64,000 nt of DNA from Tolypeutes matacus (GCA_026826555.1 JAKSZT010054324.1:9532034-9596033); one strand, 5' to 3'. Positions 23,187-34,464 are shown, numbered from the stretch's first letter. Numbers and translations: made by a program. Notes: generated by a model not told the origin, from the letters alone.

Positions 23187-24766
23187 CATGCTGCTGCAAT
23201 TATCAAAAAGACTGGAATTGTTTTATAAATGGGTAAGGAATATTTTTTGAAGGAATTTTGAGCTGCTTGATAAGAAAGGCCTAGATTGCTTTGAAGAGAC
23301 TGTTGGTAGGACTATGGATCCTAAAGTTATTTCCTGTGAAGCCTTAAAAGGCAATGATGAAAGTATTATTGGAAACTGGAGGAAAAGTGACCCATGTTTT
23401 AAAGTTGCAGAGAACTTAGCAAAATTGACTCCTGATATTATATGGCAGGCAGAACTAGGAAATGATGAGCTTTGACATTTAGATGTGGAGATTTCCAAAG
23501 CAAATGTGGAAAATGCTGCATGCCTTCTCCATGTAGCTTATAGCAAAATGTGAGAAGAAAGAAATAAACTGAGAAATGAATTGTTGGGCACAAAGAAACC
23601 AGAGACTGATTTTGGAAATTCCAAGCTTCTGGAAACCAAGCTCCCAGAGGGTAGTGGCCCATGTGAAGACTTAAGTAAACCTGGAATTTGTAGGTCAGGA
23701 TTGATAATGCAGTTATCCAGAAAGGACTTGTGGAAAGTCTTACTGTCTGATGGCTTGGATTCCGGTTTATTAGTAAGCAACAATCTTTTTGTGAGATCTG
23801 TATGAACAAAACCACTGTGGGCCTGGACTAAAAGGAACAGAGAGGGGAAAAGATTGAAGGGAAAAAATAGCTTTTTAAGAGGAAAACTGTGGAAGCTGAG
23901 GTCTGGAATTAAGACATCTCCTCAGGCCAAGAGAGGGACACCACCTATGCACACAGAGAGGGTGAGTTTGCCTCGGCATTTGAAAAGAGTAGATGTTCCA
24001 GCCCACCGTTGAGGGAGAGTTTGGTCACCCCAGGCTCTAGAGAGGGTGGAACTCATTCCCCCATGGTTGGGGAGAGTTAGGTCACCACTCTGCTTCTCTG
24101 ATGGGGGTTGGGTCTGTTCCTTATAGGTTGGGGAGAGTTAGGTAGCCACCCCACTGCTCTGAGGGGGTTGGGCTTTGTCCCCATAGATTAGGTAAAGTCA
24201 GGTCATCACCCCACTGTTCTGAGGGGTTGACACTGTCCCTTAGAAATGGGGGAAAGTGTGGCCATCACCCAAATGTTCTTGGAGGGTGAGGCCTGGAGCT
24301 TGATCTCCACCCAGATGCTTGAAGAGGGTGAAACTGAACATATGGCCCTTGGGCAAGCCTGTGGAAAGGGTGGGTCCCCATGAAGACTTGAGGAGAAAAA
24401 AAAATCATAATTTTAAGGATGACCCTCGGACTTTGATATCGAATGGATTATGCCCTGCAGGTTTTGGAACTGTTGAAGATCCATGACTGTTTCCCTCCCA
24501 ATTTCATCTTATGGTAATTCAAATATTTATCCTATGTTTGTGCTTCATTTGTATATTGGAAGCAGATAACTTGTTTTGTAAGTTTCATAGGTCTGCAGCC
24601 AGAGGGAACATTACTCCAAGACAAACTTCATTCTTATAGCTGATTTTTATGTGATTTTGTACTTAGCATTGTAACTGAAATGATTTAAGGTTTTTGGAAT
24701 ATTGTGATGTAATGAATGTATTTTGCATATGGAAAGACATGTCTTTTTAGGATTCAGAGGTTGGAG
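23187..24766 (+). other. Non-coding interior of the ERVL-type element
   Basis: Only short frames are present (longest plus-strand frame 74 codons, 23581-23805) and no gag, protease, reverse transcriptase or integrase motif is seen. The first kilobase reads like MaLR interior sequence from memory. A purine-leaning stretch (CAGAGGTTGGAG) directly before the 3' LTR could be the polypurine tract. The interior also holds a 59 bp tandem array listed separately. Confidence 0.65.
24008..24300 (+). repeat. Imperfect 59 bp tandem repeats inside the provirus
   Basis: Units begin near 24008, 24066, 24127, 24186 and 24245, with spacings of 58, 61, 59 and 59 bp. The core is GTTGGGGAGAGTTAGGTC, then CACCCCACTGCTCTGAGGGG, then a GTCCC-type end. 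Neither unit size nor frames suit a repeated protein. A degraded sixth unit may follow. Confidence 0.75.
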
Positions 24767-25396
24767 TGTGGAAGTTTGAGATTATTTTATGAATCCCAAA
24801 AAGAGAAAGATTATGTTGGTAACCTAATTTATTCCTCTGGGTGTGAAACCTTTGATTGCATTAAATTCAGTTGAGGGGCCTTTGGTTAGATTACTTGATA
24901 AGACTGCTTTAAGGCTTTTGATTGGACTAAGTCATTGATACATGACTCAGGTTGAGACTCCACCCCCTTGCTGGGTCTGATATAAACAGACTCACACAGA
25001 CAGACACAGGAAAAAGAAGGTCAGCATATTTGATTCTGCAATGTGAGAGAGAGGACTGCAGGGAAACAGAAGCCTCCACAAGGCTCAAAGAGCCAAGGCC
25101 CAGAAAGAGACAAGCCCTATGTCTGGTTGCTCACAGCTGAGCTCCAAGAGAAGGTAGATTCTGGAGGAGAAGGCAGAGACCTCTGAAGAGATTGGTGGCC
25201 ATCTTGCTTCACCACATGGCAACAACGCCAGGATCAACAGTAGTTGACTTTGGTGAGAAAGTCTCTATGATGATGCCTCAGTTTGGACTTCTCACAGACT
25301 TGGAACTGCAAGTTTTTATACCAAATAAATACCCTTTATTAAAGCCAAAACTTTTTCTGTTACTTTGTATCGGCAGCCCTTTGACAAACTGAAACA
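24767..25396 (+). repeat. 3' LTR of the ERVL-type element
   Basis: Begins TGTGGAAGTTTGAGA and ends CAAACTGAAACA. It is the direct repeat of 22537-23163 with many substitutions, which shows considerable age. Confidence 0.85.
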
Positions 25397-25731
25397 GTAT
25401 ATAACTCCACTTCTTACTTCCTACTAGTGCTAAAATGCAAATGCATAAAAGGAAATGATAAATTGATGTTTTTTGATATACCATGTACAAAGATATAAGT
25501 GATAACAAGTCCAGAAAATTGGTAGGTGGACAGAGGAATATAGGAAAAGTATATGTGCATGCTCTTAAAATTAAGTTTGTATCAAACCAAATATGATTGC
25601 TATATATTTAGGATGTTAAATTTTAACCCTATGGTAATCATAAAGAAAATACATGGAAAATATATCCAAATAGAAATGAGAAGGCACTCAATATGATATA
25701 TCACAAAAAATCAAGTAAATATAAAAGTAGG

Positions 25732-26177
25732 TGTGATGGTTAGGCTATTGTTTTAATTTGGCCAGGTAATGGTGCCCAGTGTTTGGTCAAGCAAGCACTG
25801 GGCTAATTGTAATACAAGGGCATTTTATGGACTTAAATATTCAGTGTGAGTTAATTGCATAGATGGCTGGTTATATCTACAATCAACAAAGGAGATTGCT
25901 GTCAGCAATGAGTGACGTCTCATCCAACCAGTTGAAGGCCTTAGAAGAGGAAATGATTTCAGCATTCAGAGAGAGAATTGCCATCTCTACATCAGATAGT
26001 CAGCATCTCCTGTGGAATTTAATGAGGACATTCATCAGAGTACCTGGCTTTTGGCTTGCCCTACAGAATTTGGAATTGTGCATTCCCATGGTCATGTGAG
26101 ACAATTTAATAAAATCTCATACTATTTACAGATATCTCCTGTTGCTTCTGTTTCTCTAGTGAACCCTGACTAATACA
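25732..26177 (+). mobile_element. Solo LTR A (MLT2/ERVL-like)
   Basis: 446 bp from TGTGATGGTTAGGC to CCCTGACTAATACA, with 'ggccaggtaatggtgcccag' and CATCCAACCAGTTGAAGGCC inside. Left flank GTAGG (25727-25731) and right flank GCAGG (26178-26182) match at 4 of 5. Inserted in the spacer of the old L1. An internal 78-codon frame is chance. Confidence 0.75.
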
Positions 26178-26182
26178 GCAGG

Positions 26183-26904
26183 TGTCTTGGTTTGCCAAAA
26201 GGCTTCTGATGCAAAGTTCCAGAAATCTGTTGGCTTTTATAATGGGGATTTGTCTGAGGTAAAAGCTTACAGTTTCAAGGCCATGAAAAGTCCAACTCAA
26301 GACACCATAAGAAGTGCTTTCTCGCCAAAGTCAGCTGCCATAAGTTGAAGCAAGATGGCTGTCAATCTCTTCCCAGGTTTCAGCCTTACCCTCTGGGTTT
26401 TCCCTTCCCTCACGGGCACCATGGGTCCAGCCTTTTGAAGCTTCTTGCTTAAGTGATCCTGTAGTCCTCTCTCTCGTGGCATAGGGCTAGTTTCTTTCTA
26501 AGCCTTCTATATCAGTCTTGGCTATTCTGGTCTCTTCCCAATTTCAGCTGTAAATTATCAGGCAAATGACTCATCTCTCCCCAGGATCTCAGCAGTTTGA
26601 GTTTTCTCCTTTCTGTCACATGGCAGTACCAAAATTGTTGGAACAATTTCTCCCTGTGTCTCAGTCAGTCTTTCTGTGTTTCCATTTATATCAGACCTGA
26701 GAAAGAGATGGAGACCCACCCTGAATTATGCCTTACTGATGTAACCCAATCAAAAGCCGTAAATTGATCTTCTCAAGTACTCTAAACAAAGCCCTTTTAG
26801 TGAATTTAATGCAATCAAAGGGTATCACACCCGGAGGAATAGATTAGTTTGCCAACATAATCTTTCTCTTTTTGGGATTCATAAAATAATCACAAACTGC
26901 CACA
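26183..26904 (-). mobile_element. Solo LTR B, same family as the provirus LTRs
   Basis: Reversed relative of the LTRs at 22.5 and 24.8 kb. It ends TTTGGGATTCATAAAATAATC ... CTGCCACA, the complement of the LTR start. It begins TGTCTTGGTTTGCC, the complement of the LTR end. Flanks GCAGG (26178-26182) and CTAGG (26905-26909) match at 3 of 5. About 100 bp longer than the provirus LTRs, so a different subfamily. Confidence 0.75.
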
Positions 26905-27103
26905 CTAGGCATTAACAGAAATGAGGGATAAAAACAGTAAAAGACTTACAAAGACTAAATAGCAAAGTGGCAGAAGAAACTCCTGCATTATGTAGTGACT
27001 TTAAATATAAATGGATTAAACTTTCCAGTCAAAAGGCAAAGATTGACAGAATGGTTAAAAAAGCATGTTGTCTGAAAGAGACTCACTTTAAATTCAATGA
27101 TAC

Positions 27104-28226
27104 GACTTCTGGGAAGATGGAGGACTAGTAAGACACGGGAATCTCTTCTCCAGAAAAATAGCTAGAGGACAGGCTGAAACAGCCCCGAAAAAGATCTTCT
27201 AGGGTTTAGGACAGCAGGTGAAGGCTGCACACCACCCAGAGGAGAGAGGGACAAAAGAGGGAAATCGTGATGACAGAACCGTGAGTTGGAAGTAGCAGCT
27301 TCTGCTGCTGCCGTCCCCCTACCCCACACTCTTTAGAATTCTCGGACCTCTGGGCCTGCAACCACAGACAAAGGGGGCTCCAGGGATCTACCACTCCCAG
27401 AAAGGGGAAAGAGAGGGACACAGCCTTAGGCTGACTCAGGTACTAACCTGCACATTGGGGCTGCAGAGCCCCACGGACCCTTCCACATGGTGGTTTGCCT
27501 TGGGAGCCTAGGAAGGACTGGAGAAATCAGACCCTCGCAACCTCCCTTTATTCTAGCCTGGACTAATTGTTGAGGACTCCACAGGAAAGGGGAGAGAGAG
27601 CCTGGGGCTAACCCTACTTTTGACTCACAGATTTGTCTGCCCTGTCCCGAGAGACCTTCTGGGTGGGGCTGCGCCATTGTTTGCCTTGGAGCTTGCAAGG
27701 GGTTAAAGATATACAAACCTCCCAATCTCCTCCTCTACTAACAGGGACTGATTGTTGAAGATTCAGAAGGGAGTGGAAATATTTCCTAGCTGGGAAAAAG
27801 GGGGAGCTACGAGAGAAGTCTGGAGAACTGTTTCAGATGTTTGAATTACAAGGCTCTTAGCCCCAGATAGGAAGCTATATCACATTGATCTGGTCTGTGT
27901 CACAACTAATACACTCTGACCAGTCATTGAATTGAGAGCTGCCAACAAGCGCCATCTCCTGGCAGACTAAGGAAGTGCACATAAGAAAATTAATAAGTAG
28001 GAGAGGCTTTTCCTGGCCTCTATAACCTCCCTGCCCAAGGCCCTAGGAAACGACTCTACAACCAATTATTGGGTCTAGTGCCCAGTTTTGAGCAACCAGC
28101 AGAACAATCCTAACAATCAAAGTTGAGCCAAAAATCAAAGAGCTGTGGTAACTCACAGCCTCCTGCCACTAAAACCCCATAAAAGAGAAAGAGATAGAGC
28201 ATCTAAGTAAAATACAACCTAACCAG
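27104..28226 (+). promoter_or_regulatory. 5' UTR / internal promoter region of the younger L1
   Basis: About 1.1 kb, richer in G and C than its surroundings, with no long frame on the plus strand. In L1s this region holds the internal Pol II promoter. I see no certain factor sites. Antisense frames here (for example 27426-27725) are chance. Confidence 0.6.
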
Positions 28227-29217
28227 ATGCCTAAGCACCAGCAAAAAATTACGAGCCATACTAAGAAAATAGAAGACATGGCCCAAGAAAAGGAATACAG
28301 CAGAGTCCCAGAAGAGATGCAGAATTTGAGAGAACAAATCAGTGAGATGAGCACAAATTTCCAAAATCAAATTAATGAGATGAAAGAGAATATAGTTAAA
28401 GAGATAAATGACATCAAGAAAACATTGAGCGAACACAAAGAAGAATTTGAAATCCTGAACAGAAAAGTAACAGAGTTCATGGGAATGAAAGACACAATAG
28501 GTGAAGTCAAAAATACATTTGAGGCATACAACAGCAGACTCGAAATGATAGAAGAAAGAATAAGTGCTACTAAAGATAGAGCAGCTAAAATTGAAGATAG
28601 AAAAGAACACAGAGAAAAAAAGAATGGAAAAAATTGAGCACGGGCTCAGAGAGTTGAATGACAACACAAAATGCAACAACATATGTGTCATGGGAGTTCC
28701 AGAAGGGGACGAGAAAGGAAAAGGGGCAGAAAGAGTATTTGAGGAAATAATTGCTGAAAATCTCCCAACTCTCACGAAAGAAATGAACTTACATGTCCAA
28801 GAAACACACCATACCCCAATGAAAATAAATCCAAATAGACCTACACAAAGACACATACTATTCAGAATGTCAAATGTAAAAGATAAAGAGAAAATCCTCA
28901 GAGCAGCAAGAGAGAAGCAAACGATCACATACAAAGGACGTCCAGTAAGACTTAGTGCAGATTTCTCTTCAGAAACCACGGAGGCGAGAAGACAGTGGTA
29001 TGATACAATTAGGAAACTGAAAGAGAAAAACTGCCAGCCGAGAACTCTTTATCCAGCAAAACTGTCCTTCAAATATGAAGGTGAATATAAAGTATTCACA
29101 AACAAACAGAAACTAAGAGAGTTTGCAAAAAAGAATCCATCTTTGCAGGAAATATTAAAGGAAGCCTTAGAACCTGAAAGAAAAAGACAGGAGAGAGAGG
29201 ATTGGAGGAGAGTATAG
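28227..29217 (+). pseudogene. L1 ORF1 (RNA-binding chaperone), one frameshift
   Basis: Spans 991 nt, equal to the usual 330 or so codons of L1 ORF1p, which trimerises and coats L1 RNA. From ATG 28227 the first frame runs to 28637 and is charged and coiled-coil-like (QNQINEMKENIVKEI). The second frame, in use by about 28630, holds the RRM-like start NICVMGVPEGDEKG, then the C-terminal domain with ARREKQ-like and LSADFSSETTEARRQW segments, to the stop at 29217. The shift of +1 probably arose in the run of seven A at 28615-28621. The long antisense frame across this region (28203-28979) is a shadow. Confidence 0.9.
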
Positions 29218-29298
29218 AAGACAGAAAAGCAGAAAGGATAACCAAAAGAGTAAAACGAGAGACAAAAATAAGATGACATATGAAAACCAAAGAATAAA

Positions 29299-32200
29299 AT
29301 GGAGGAAATAAATAGTGCATTTTCATTAATATCATTGAATGTGAATGGATTAAATTCCCCAATCAAAAGATACAGGCTGACAGAATGGATAAAAAAACTT
29401 GAGCCATCCATATGCTGCTTACAAGAAACTCACCTCAGACCCAGGGATACAAACCGGCTGAAAGTAAAAGGTTGGAAAAAGATACTCCATGCAAATAGTA
29501 AACAGAAAAGAACAGGGGTAGCTATACTAATATCAGACAAAACAGACTTCAAATGCAAAAAAGTGATAAGAGATGCGGAAGGCCATTATATATTAATAAA
29601 AGGAACGATCCTCCAGGAAGATATAACAGTCATAAATATCTATGCACCTAACCAGGGTGCCCCAAAATATATGAGACAAACTCTGGCAAAACTGAAGGGA
29701 GAAATAGACATTTCTACAATAATCGTCGGGGACTTCAACACCCCTCTCACATCATTAGATAGAACAACTAGACAGAAGATCAACAAGGAAACAGAGAACT
29801 TGAAGAATATGATAAACAGGTTAAACCTAACAGACATATAAAGAACACTGCATCCAAACTCAGCGGGTTATACATTCTTCTCAAGTGCCGATGGATCTTT
29901 CTCCAGGATAGACCACATGTTAGGTCACAATACAGCTCTCAATAAATATAAAAAGATTGAAATTATACAAAGCACCTTCTCAGATCATAATGGAATGAAA
30001 CTAGAAATCAATAACAGACAGGAAAAAAGGAAATTTGCAAATGTGTGGAGACTGAACAACACACTCCTAAATATTCAGTGGGTCAAAGAAGAAATTGCAA
30101 GTGAAATCAGTAAATATATTGAGACAAATGAAAATGAGAACACAACATATCAAAACTTATGAGATACAGCAAAGGCAGCATTGAGAGGGAAATTTATAGA
30201 CCTAAATACCTATATTAAGAAACAACAAAGAGCTAAACTCAAAGATTTAACTGAACAACTTGAGAAACTAGAAAAAGAACAGCAAACCAATCCCAAAGCA
30301 AAAAGAAGGAAAGAAATAATAGAGATTAGAGAGGAAATAAATGAAAATGAGAACAGAAAAATAGAGAAAATCAACAAAACCAAAAGCTGGTTCTTTGAGA
30401 AGATCAATAAAATTGACAAACCCCTCGCTAGACTAACAAAGAAAATAAGAGAGAAGATGCAAATAAATAAAATCAGAAATATAAAGGGGGAAATTACAAA
30501 TGACCTCACAGAAATAAAAAAATCATAAGAAGATATTATGAGAAACTGTATGCCAACAAACTAGACAACCTAGATGAAATGGACAAATTTCTAGAAATGC
30601 ACAACCAACATACACTGACTCTACAAGAAATACAAGAACTTAACAAACCAATCACAAGGAGATTGAATCTGTCATCAAAAATCTCCCAGCAAAGAAAAGT
30701 CCAGGACCAGATGGCTTCACAGGTGAATTCTACCAAGCATTTCTAAAAGAATTAAGACCAATCCTGTTTAAATTCTTCCAAAAAATTGAAGAGGAAGGAA
30801 AATTACCCAACACATTTTATGAAACCAACATCACCCTAATACCAAAGCCAGATAAAGATTCCACAAGAAAAGACAATTACAGACCAATCTCTCTCATGAA
30901 CATAGATGCAAAAATTCTCAACAAAATACTTGCAAATAAAATCCAACAGCATATCAAAAGACATATACATCACGACCAAGTGGGATTTATTTCTGGTATA
31001 CAAGGCTGGTTCAACATAAGAAAATCAATCAATGTAATACACCACATTAACAAATTGAAGGAAAAAAACCACATGATCATCTCAATAGATGCAGAAAAGG
31101 CATTTGACAAAATTCAGCATCCTTTTTTGATAAAAATACTTCAAAAGATAGGAATAAAAGGAAAATTCCTCAATATCATAAAAGGCATATATGAAAAACC
31201 CACAGCCAACATCATACTCAATGGGGAAAGGTTGAAAGCTTTTCCCCTAAGATCAGGAACAAGACAAGGATGCCCACTGTCACCATTGTTATTCAACATT
31301 GTACTAGAAGTTCTAGCTAGGGCAATTAGACAAGACAAAAAAAATTAAAGGCATCCAAATAGGAAAAGTGGAAGTAAAACTCTCACTGTTTGCAGATGAC
31401 ATGATCTTATATTTAGAAAATCCTGAAGTACCCACAACAAAGCTACTTGAACAAATAAATGAGTTCAGCAAAGTGGCAGGATACAAATCAACACGCAAAA
31501 ATCAGTAATATTTTTGTACAGTAGTACTGAACAATCTAAGGAGGAAATCAGGAGGAAAATTCCATTTTCAATAGCAAAAAAAAGACTCAAATACCTAGGA
31601 GTTAATTTAACCAAAGAAGTATAGGACCTATATGCAGAAAACTACAAAACAATGCTAAAAGAAATTTTAAAAGACCTAAACAAATGGAAAGATATTCCGT
31701 ATTCATGGATTGGAAGAATAAATATCATGAAGATGTCAATCTTGCCCAAACTGATTTATAGATTCAATGCAATACCAATCAAAATCTCAACAGCTTACTT
31801 TACAGAATTAGAGAAGGCAATTACCAAATTCATCTGAAAAGGTAAGTGCACCCGAATAGCCAAAAGTATTCTAAAAAAGGAGAGCAATGTGGGAGGAATT
31901 TCACTGCCTGACCTTCAAACATATTACAAAGCTACAGTGGTCAAAACAGCATGGTACTGGCATAAAGATAGACACATCGATCAGTGGAATAGAATTGAGA
32001 ATCCAGAAATATACCCTCACCTATACAGTCAACTGGTTTTTGACAAACCTACCAAGCCCACGCTAATGGGAAAAACAGTCTCTTCAACAAATGGTGTTGG
32101 GAGAACTGGATATCTATAACCAAAAGAATGAAAGAGGACCCCTATCTCACCCCGTATACAAGAATCAACTCAAAATGGATCAAAGATCTAAATATAAAAG

Positions 32201-33108
32201 CCAGGACCATAAAACTACTAGAAGAAAATGTATGGAAACATCTTCAAGACCTTGTAGCAGGTGGTGGTTTCTTGGACCTTACACCCAAAGCACGTGCAAC
32301 AAAAGAAAAAGTAGATAAATGGGACCTCCTCAAAATTAAACTCTTTTGCACCTCACAGGACTTTGTCAAAAGGGTGAAAAGGCAGCCAACTCAATGGGAA
32401 AAAATATTTGGAAATCCCATATCTGATAAGGGTTTAATATCCAAGATATATAAAGAGATGTTACAACTCAACAATAAAAAGACAAATGACCCAATTAAAA
32501 AATGGGTAAAAGACTTGAATAGACATTTCTCTGAAGAAGAAATACAAATGGCAAAAAAACACATGAAGAAATGCTCAACATCACTCATGATTAGGGAAAT
32601 GCAAATCAAAACTACAATGAGATATCATTTCACACCTATCAGAATGGCCACTGTTAAAAAGACAGAGAACTACAAGTGTTGGAGAGGATGTGGAGAGATA
32701 GGAACACTTCTTCACTGTTGGTGGGAATGCAGGATGGTACAACCAATATGGAGGACTGGTTGGCAGTTGCTAAAGAAATTGAATATAGACTTGCCATGTG
32801 ACCCGGCAATACCACTACTGGGTATATACCCAGAAGAACTGAGAGCAGTGACACGAACAGACATCTGCACACCGATGTTCATAGCCACATTATTCACCAT
32901 TGCCAAAAGTTGGAAACAACCCAGATGTCCATCAACAGATGAATGGATAAACAAACTGTGGTCTATTCACATTATGGAATATTATGCAGCTGTAAGAAGA
33001 AATGAAGTCATAAAGCATATGGCAACATGGATGAACCTGGAGGACATTATGTTGAGTGAAGCAAGCCAGACACAAAAGGACAAATACTGTATGAATGCGT
33101 TACAATGA
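29299..33108 (+). pseudogene. L1 ORF2 (endonuclease / reverse transcriptase), multiply broken
   Basis: 3810 nt, or 1270 codons, the normal ORF2p length. Endonuclease part: SLNVNGLN, CLQETHL, INIYAPN and IVGDFNTPL carry the usual catalytic residues (29299 on). Reverse transcriptase: [13 protein letters not shown] near 30695, AEKAFDKIQ near 31090, [10 protein letters not shown] near 31256 and FADD at 31389-31400. The C-terminal Cys/His knuckle C-x3-C-x7-H-x4-C lies at 32677-32730. Damage: stops ending at 29841 and 30162, a shift near 30500-30560, a shift in the A8 run near 31336, another shift and stop between 31500 and 31650, a stop near 31837, and a shift near 32100. The last 326 codons (32128-33108) are open. 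Confidence 0.92.
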
Positions 33109-33271
33109 ACCAAATATATTGTGTAATATATTGTTTTAGTCAAAAAAAAAATTTATATGTATCCATTACATTTAATTGAGAAATGTATATATTTATTCAT
33201 CTGTGTTTACTTTTTAGTTTTTAATTGTTTATATTTTCAATTATTAAATGTACAAAATAAAGTTTAAAAAT

Positions 33272-33297
<26 letters not shown>
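33109..33297 (+). other. Short 3' UTR and tail of the younger L1
   Basis: About 150 bp of AT-rich sequence, AAAATAAAG as the likely poly(A) signal near 33254, then TTAAATAAATAAATAAAT. It shares almost nothing with the longer 3' UTRs of the other L1s in this window (8.8, 44.5 and 60.2 kb). Confidence 0.8.
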
Positions 33298-33302
<5 letters not shown>

Positions 33303-33575
33303 TCAATGATACAAGTTGGTTGAGGATGAAAGGATTAAAAAAAGTATATACCACGCAAGTAGTAACCAAAAGAGAGCTGGGGTGGCTGGCTATACTAATA
33401 TTGGATAAAATAGACTTTAAGGCAAAACATTTACAAGGGACAAAGATGGTCATTATATACCAATAAAGGGGACAATTCAACAGGAAGACGTAACAACTAT
33501 GAATATATATGCAGATAACAGCAGAGCCCCAAATTATATGAAACAAATATTGACAGATTTAAAGGGAGAAATTGG

Positions 33576-34062
33576 GGCGTGGATGTGGCTCAAATGGTTG
33601 GGTGTCCGTCTCCCATATGGAGGGACCTGGGTTCGATCCCTGGGACCTCCCAGTAAAATAAAAAAAAGAAAAGAAAAATATAGAAGGTGCGTGGACTGCC
33701 AGACCCCGTGAGCAGGCGTGCCATCAGGACCCGCATGCGGGTGCACTGCCAGGCCTTGTGCTTGGGTGCACCACACGCAGCAAGATGATGGTGTAGCAGG
33801 AGAGTGCTGTAGCAGAAGAGTGATGCAGGGGAGAGCCAAAACAAGACGCGCTGAAAAATCAGGAACTGAGGTGGTGCAGGAGGCAGAACACCTCTCTCCT
33901 GCTTCGGAGTTTCCCAGGATCGAATCCTGGTGAAGAAAGGAGGAGAAGGATGAGAAGAGAGGGGCAAGAAACGGACACAGAGACTTGATCAGTGAATGGA
34001 CACAAAAACAGCAGAAATGGGGGCAGGGAAGTGGGTTAAAAATGGATAAAAAGCAAATAAAT
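33576..34062 (+). mobile_element. DAS-type dimeric SINE in the old L1
   Basis: Flanked by AAAGGGAGAAATTGG (33561-33575) and AAAAGGAGAAATTGG (34063-34077), a 15 bp duplication with one mismatch. The first tRNA-like unit has A box TGGCTCAAATGG and B box GGTTCGATCCC. A second, weaker unit at about 33865-33935 has GGATCGAATCCTGG as B box. The 3' part has 'ggacacaaaaacagcagaaatggg' and an AAATAAATAAA tail. Pol III boxes are recognisable, so an ancestral internal promoter is plausible. It interrupts endonuclease codons of the old L1. Confidence 0.85.
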
Positions 34063-34464
34063 AAAAGGAGAAATTGGCAGTTCTACATTAATAATAGGAG
34101 ATTTTAACATACCTCTCTCAATAATAGACAGGTAGTCAGAAGAACAATGAAGAAATACAAGACTTGAGTTATACTCTAAAGAAAACTAGAACTAACAGAC
34201 TTATATAGAACTTTCACCCAAAAAACCAAAACAAACATTCTTCTCAAGTGCATATGGATCATTCTCCAGGATAGACTGTATTTTGAGTCACAAAACAAGT
34301 CTCAATAAATTAAAAAAATATTGAAATCATACAATGAATATTACCTGACCACAATGGAATGAAGCTAGACATCAATAACAGAGGAGGAAATGGAAAATTC
34401 ACAAATATGGAGAAATTAAACAACCAATGGGTTAAGTGGAAATCAGAAGCAAAATTAGGAAATC

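Larger units (their letters stand above)
22537..25396 (+). mobile_element. ERVL/MaLR-type endogenous retroviral element, about 2.9 kb
   Basis: Two direct LTRs of about 630 bp flank a 1.6 kb interior. A sequence complementary to tRNA-Leu lies just after the 5' LTR, as in the ERVL class. The interior has no long open frame and is far shorter than a coding retrovirus, so this is a non-autonomous MaLR-like form. It sits between the ORF1 and ORF2 relics of the old L1. Flanks GCATA (22530-22534) and GTATA (25397-25401) match at 4 of 5 if two extra bases (TG) are counted with the LTR. It cannot produce virus. Confidence 0.8.
27104..33297 (+). mobile_element. Younger complete L1, disabled (6.2 kb)
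   Basis: Starts GACTTCTGGGAAGATGGAGG, a typical full-length L1 start, and ends in an (AAAT)n tail. TAAATTCAATGATAC at 27089-27103 and 33298-33312 is a perfect 15 bp target duplication (14 if the shared first T is not counted). Layout: 5' UTR about 1.1 kb, ORF1 28227-29217, 81 bp spacer, ORF2 29299-33108, short 3' UTR of about 190 bp. It interrupts the endonuclease region of the old L1 in the same orientation. Both ORFs are broken, so it cannot move itself. Confidence 0.95.

Noticed and set aside
23438..23815. 125-codon antisense frame in the provirus interior
   Set aside because: No retroviral motif, and antisense to the element.
24008..24300. CRISPR-like array
   Set aside because: Units are directly abutting, imperfect and without unique spacers, inside a vertebrate retroviral element; this is a minisatellite.
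28203..28979. 258-codon antisense open frame, the longest on the minus strand
   Set aside because: It lies exactly opposite L1 ORF1. Its Phe/Leu/Ser-rich product is the expected shadow of an A-rich Lys/Glu coding strand.
29049..29411. 120-codon antisense frame
   Set aside because: Opposite the ORF1/ORF2 junction of the younger L1; no domain.
33576..33655. Functional tRNA gene
   Set aside because: The tRNA-like sequence is the SINE head: no proper acceptor stem pairing was evident, and it has a SINE body, A-rich tail and target duplication.
33590..33967. 125-codon antisense frame
   Set aside because: Lies over the dimeric SINE.
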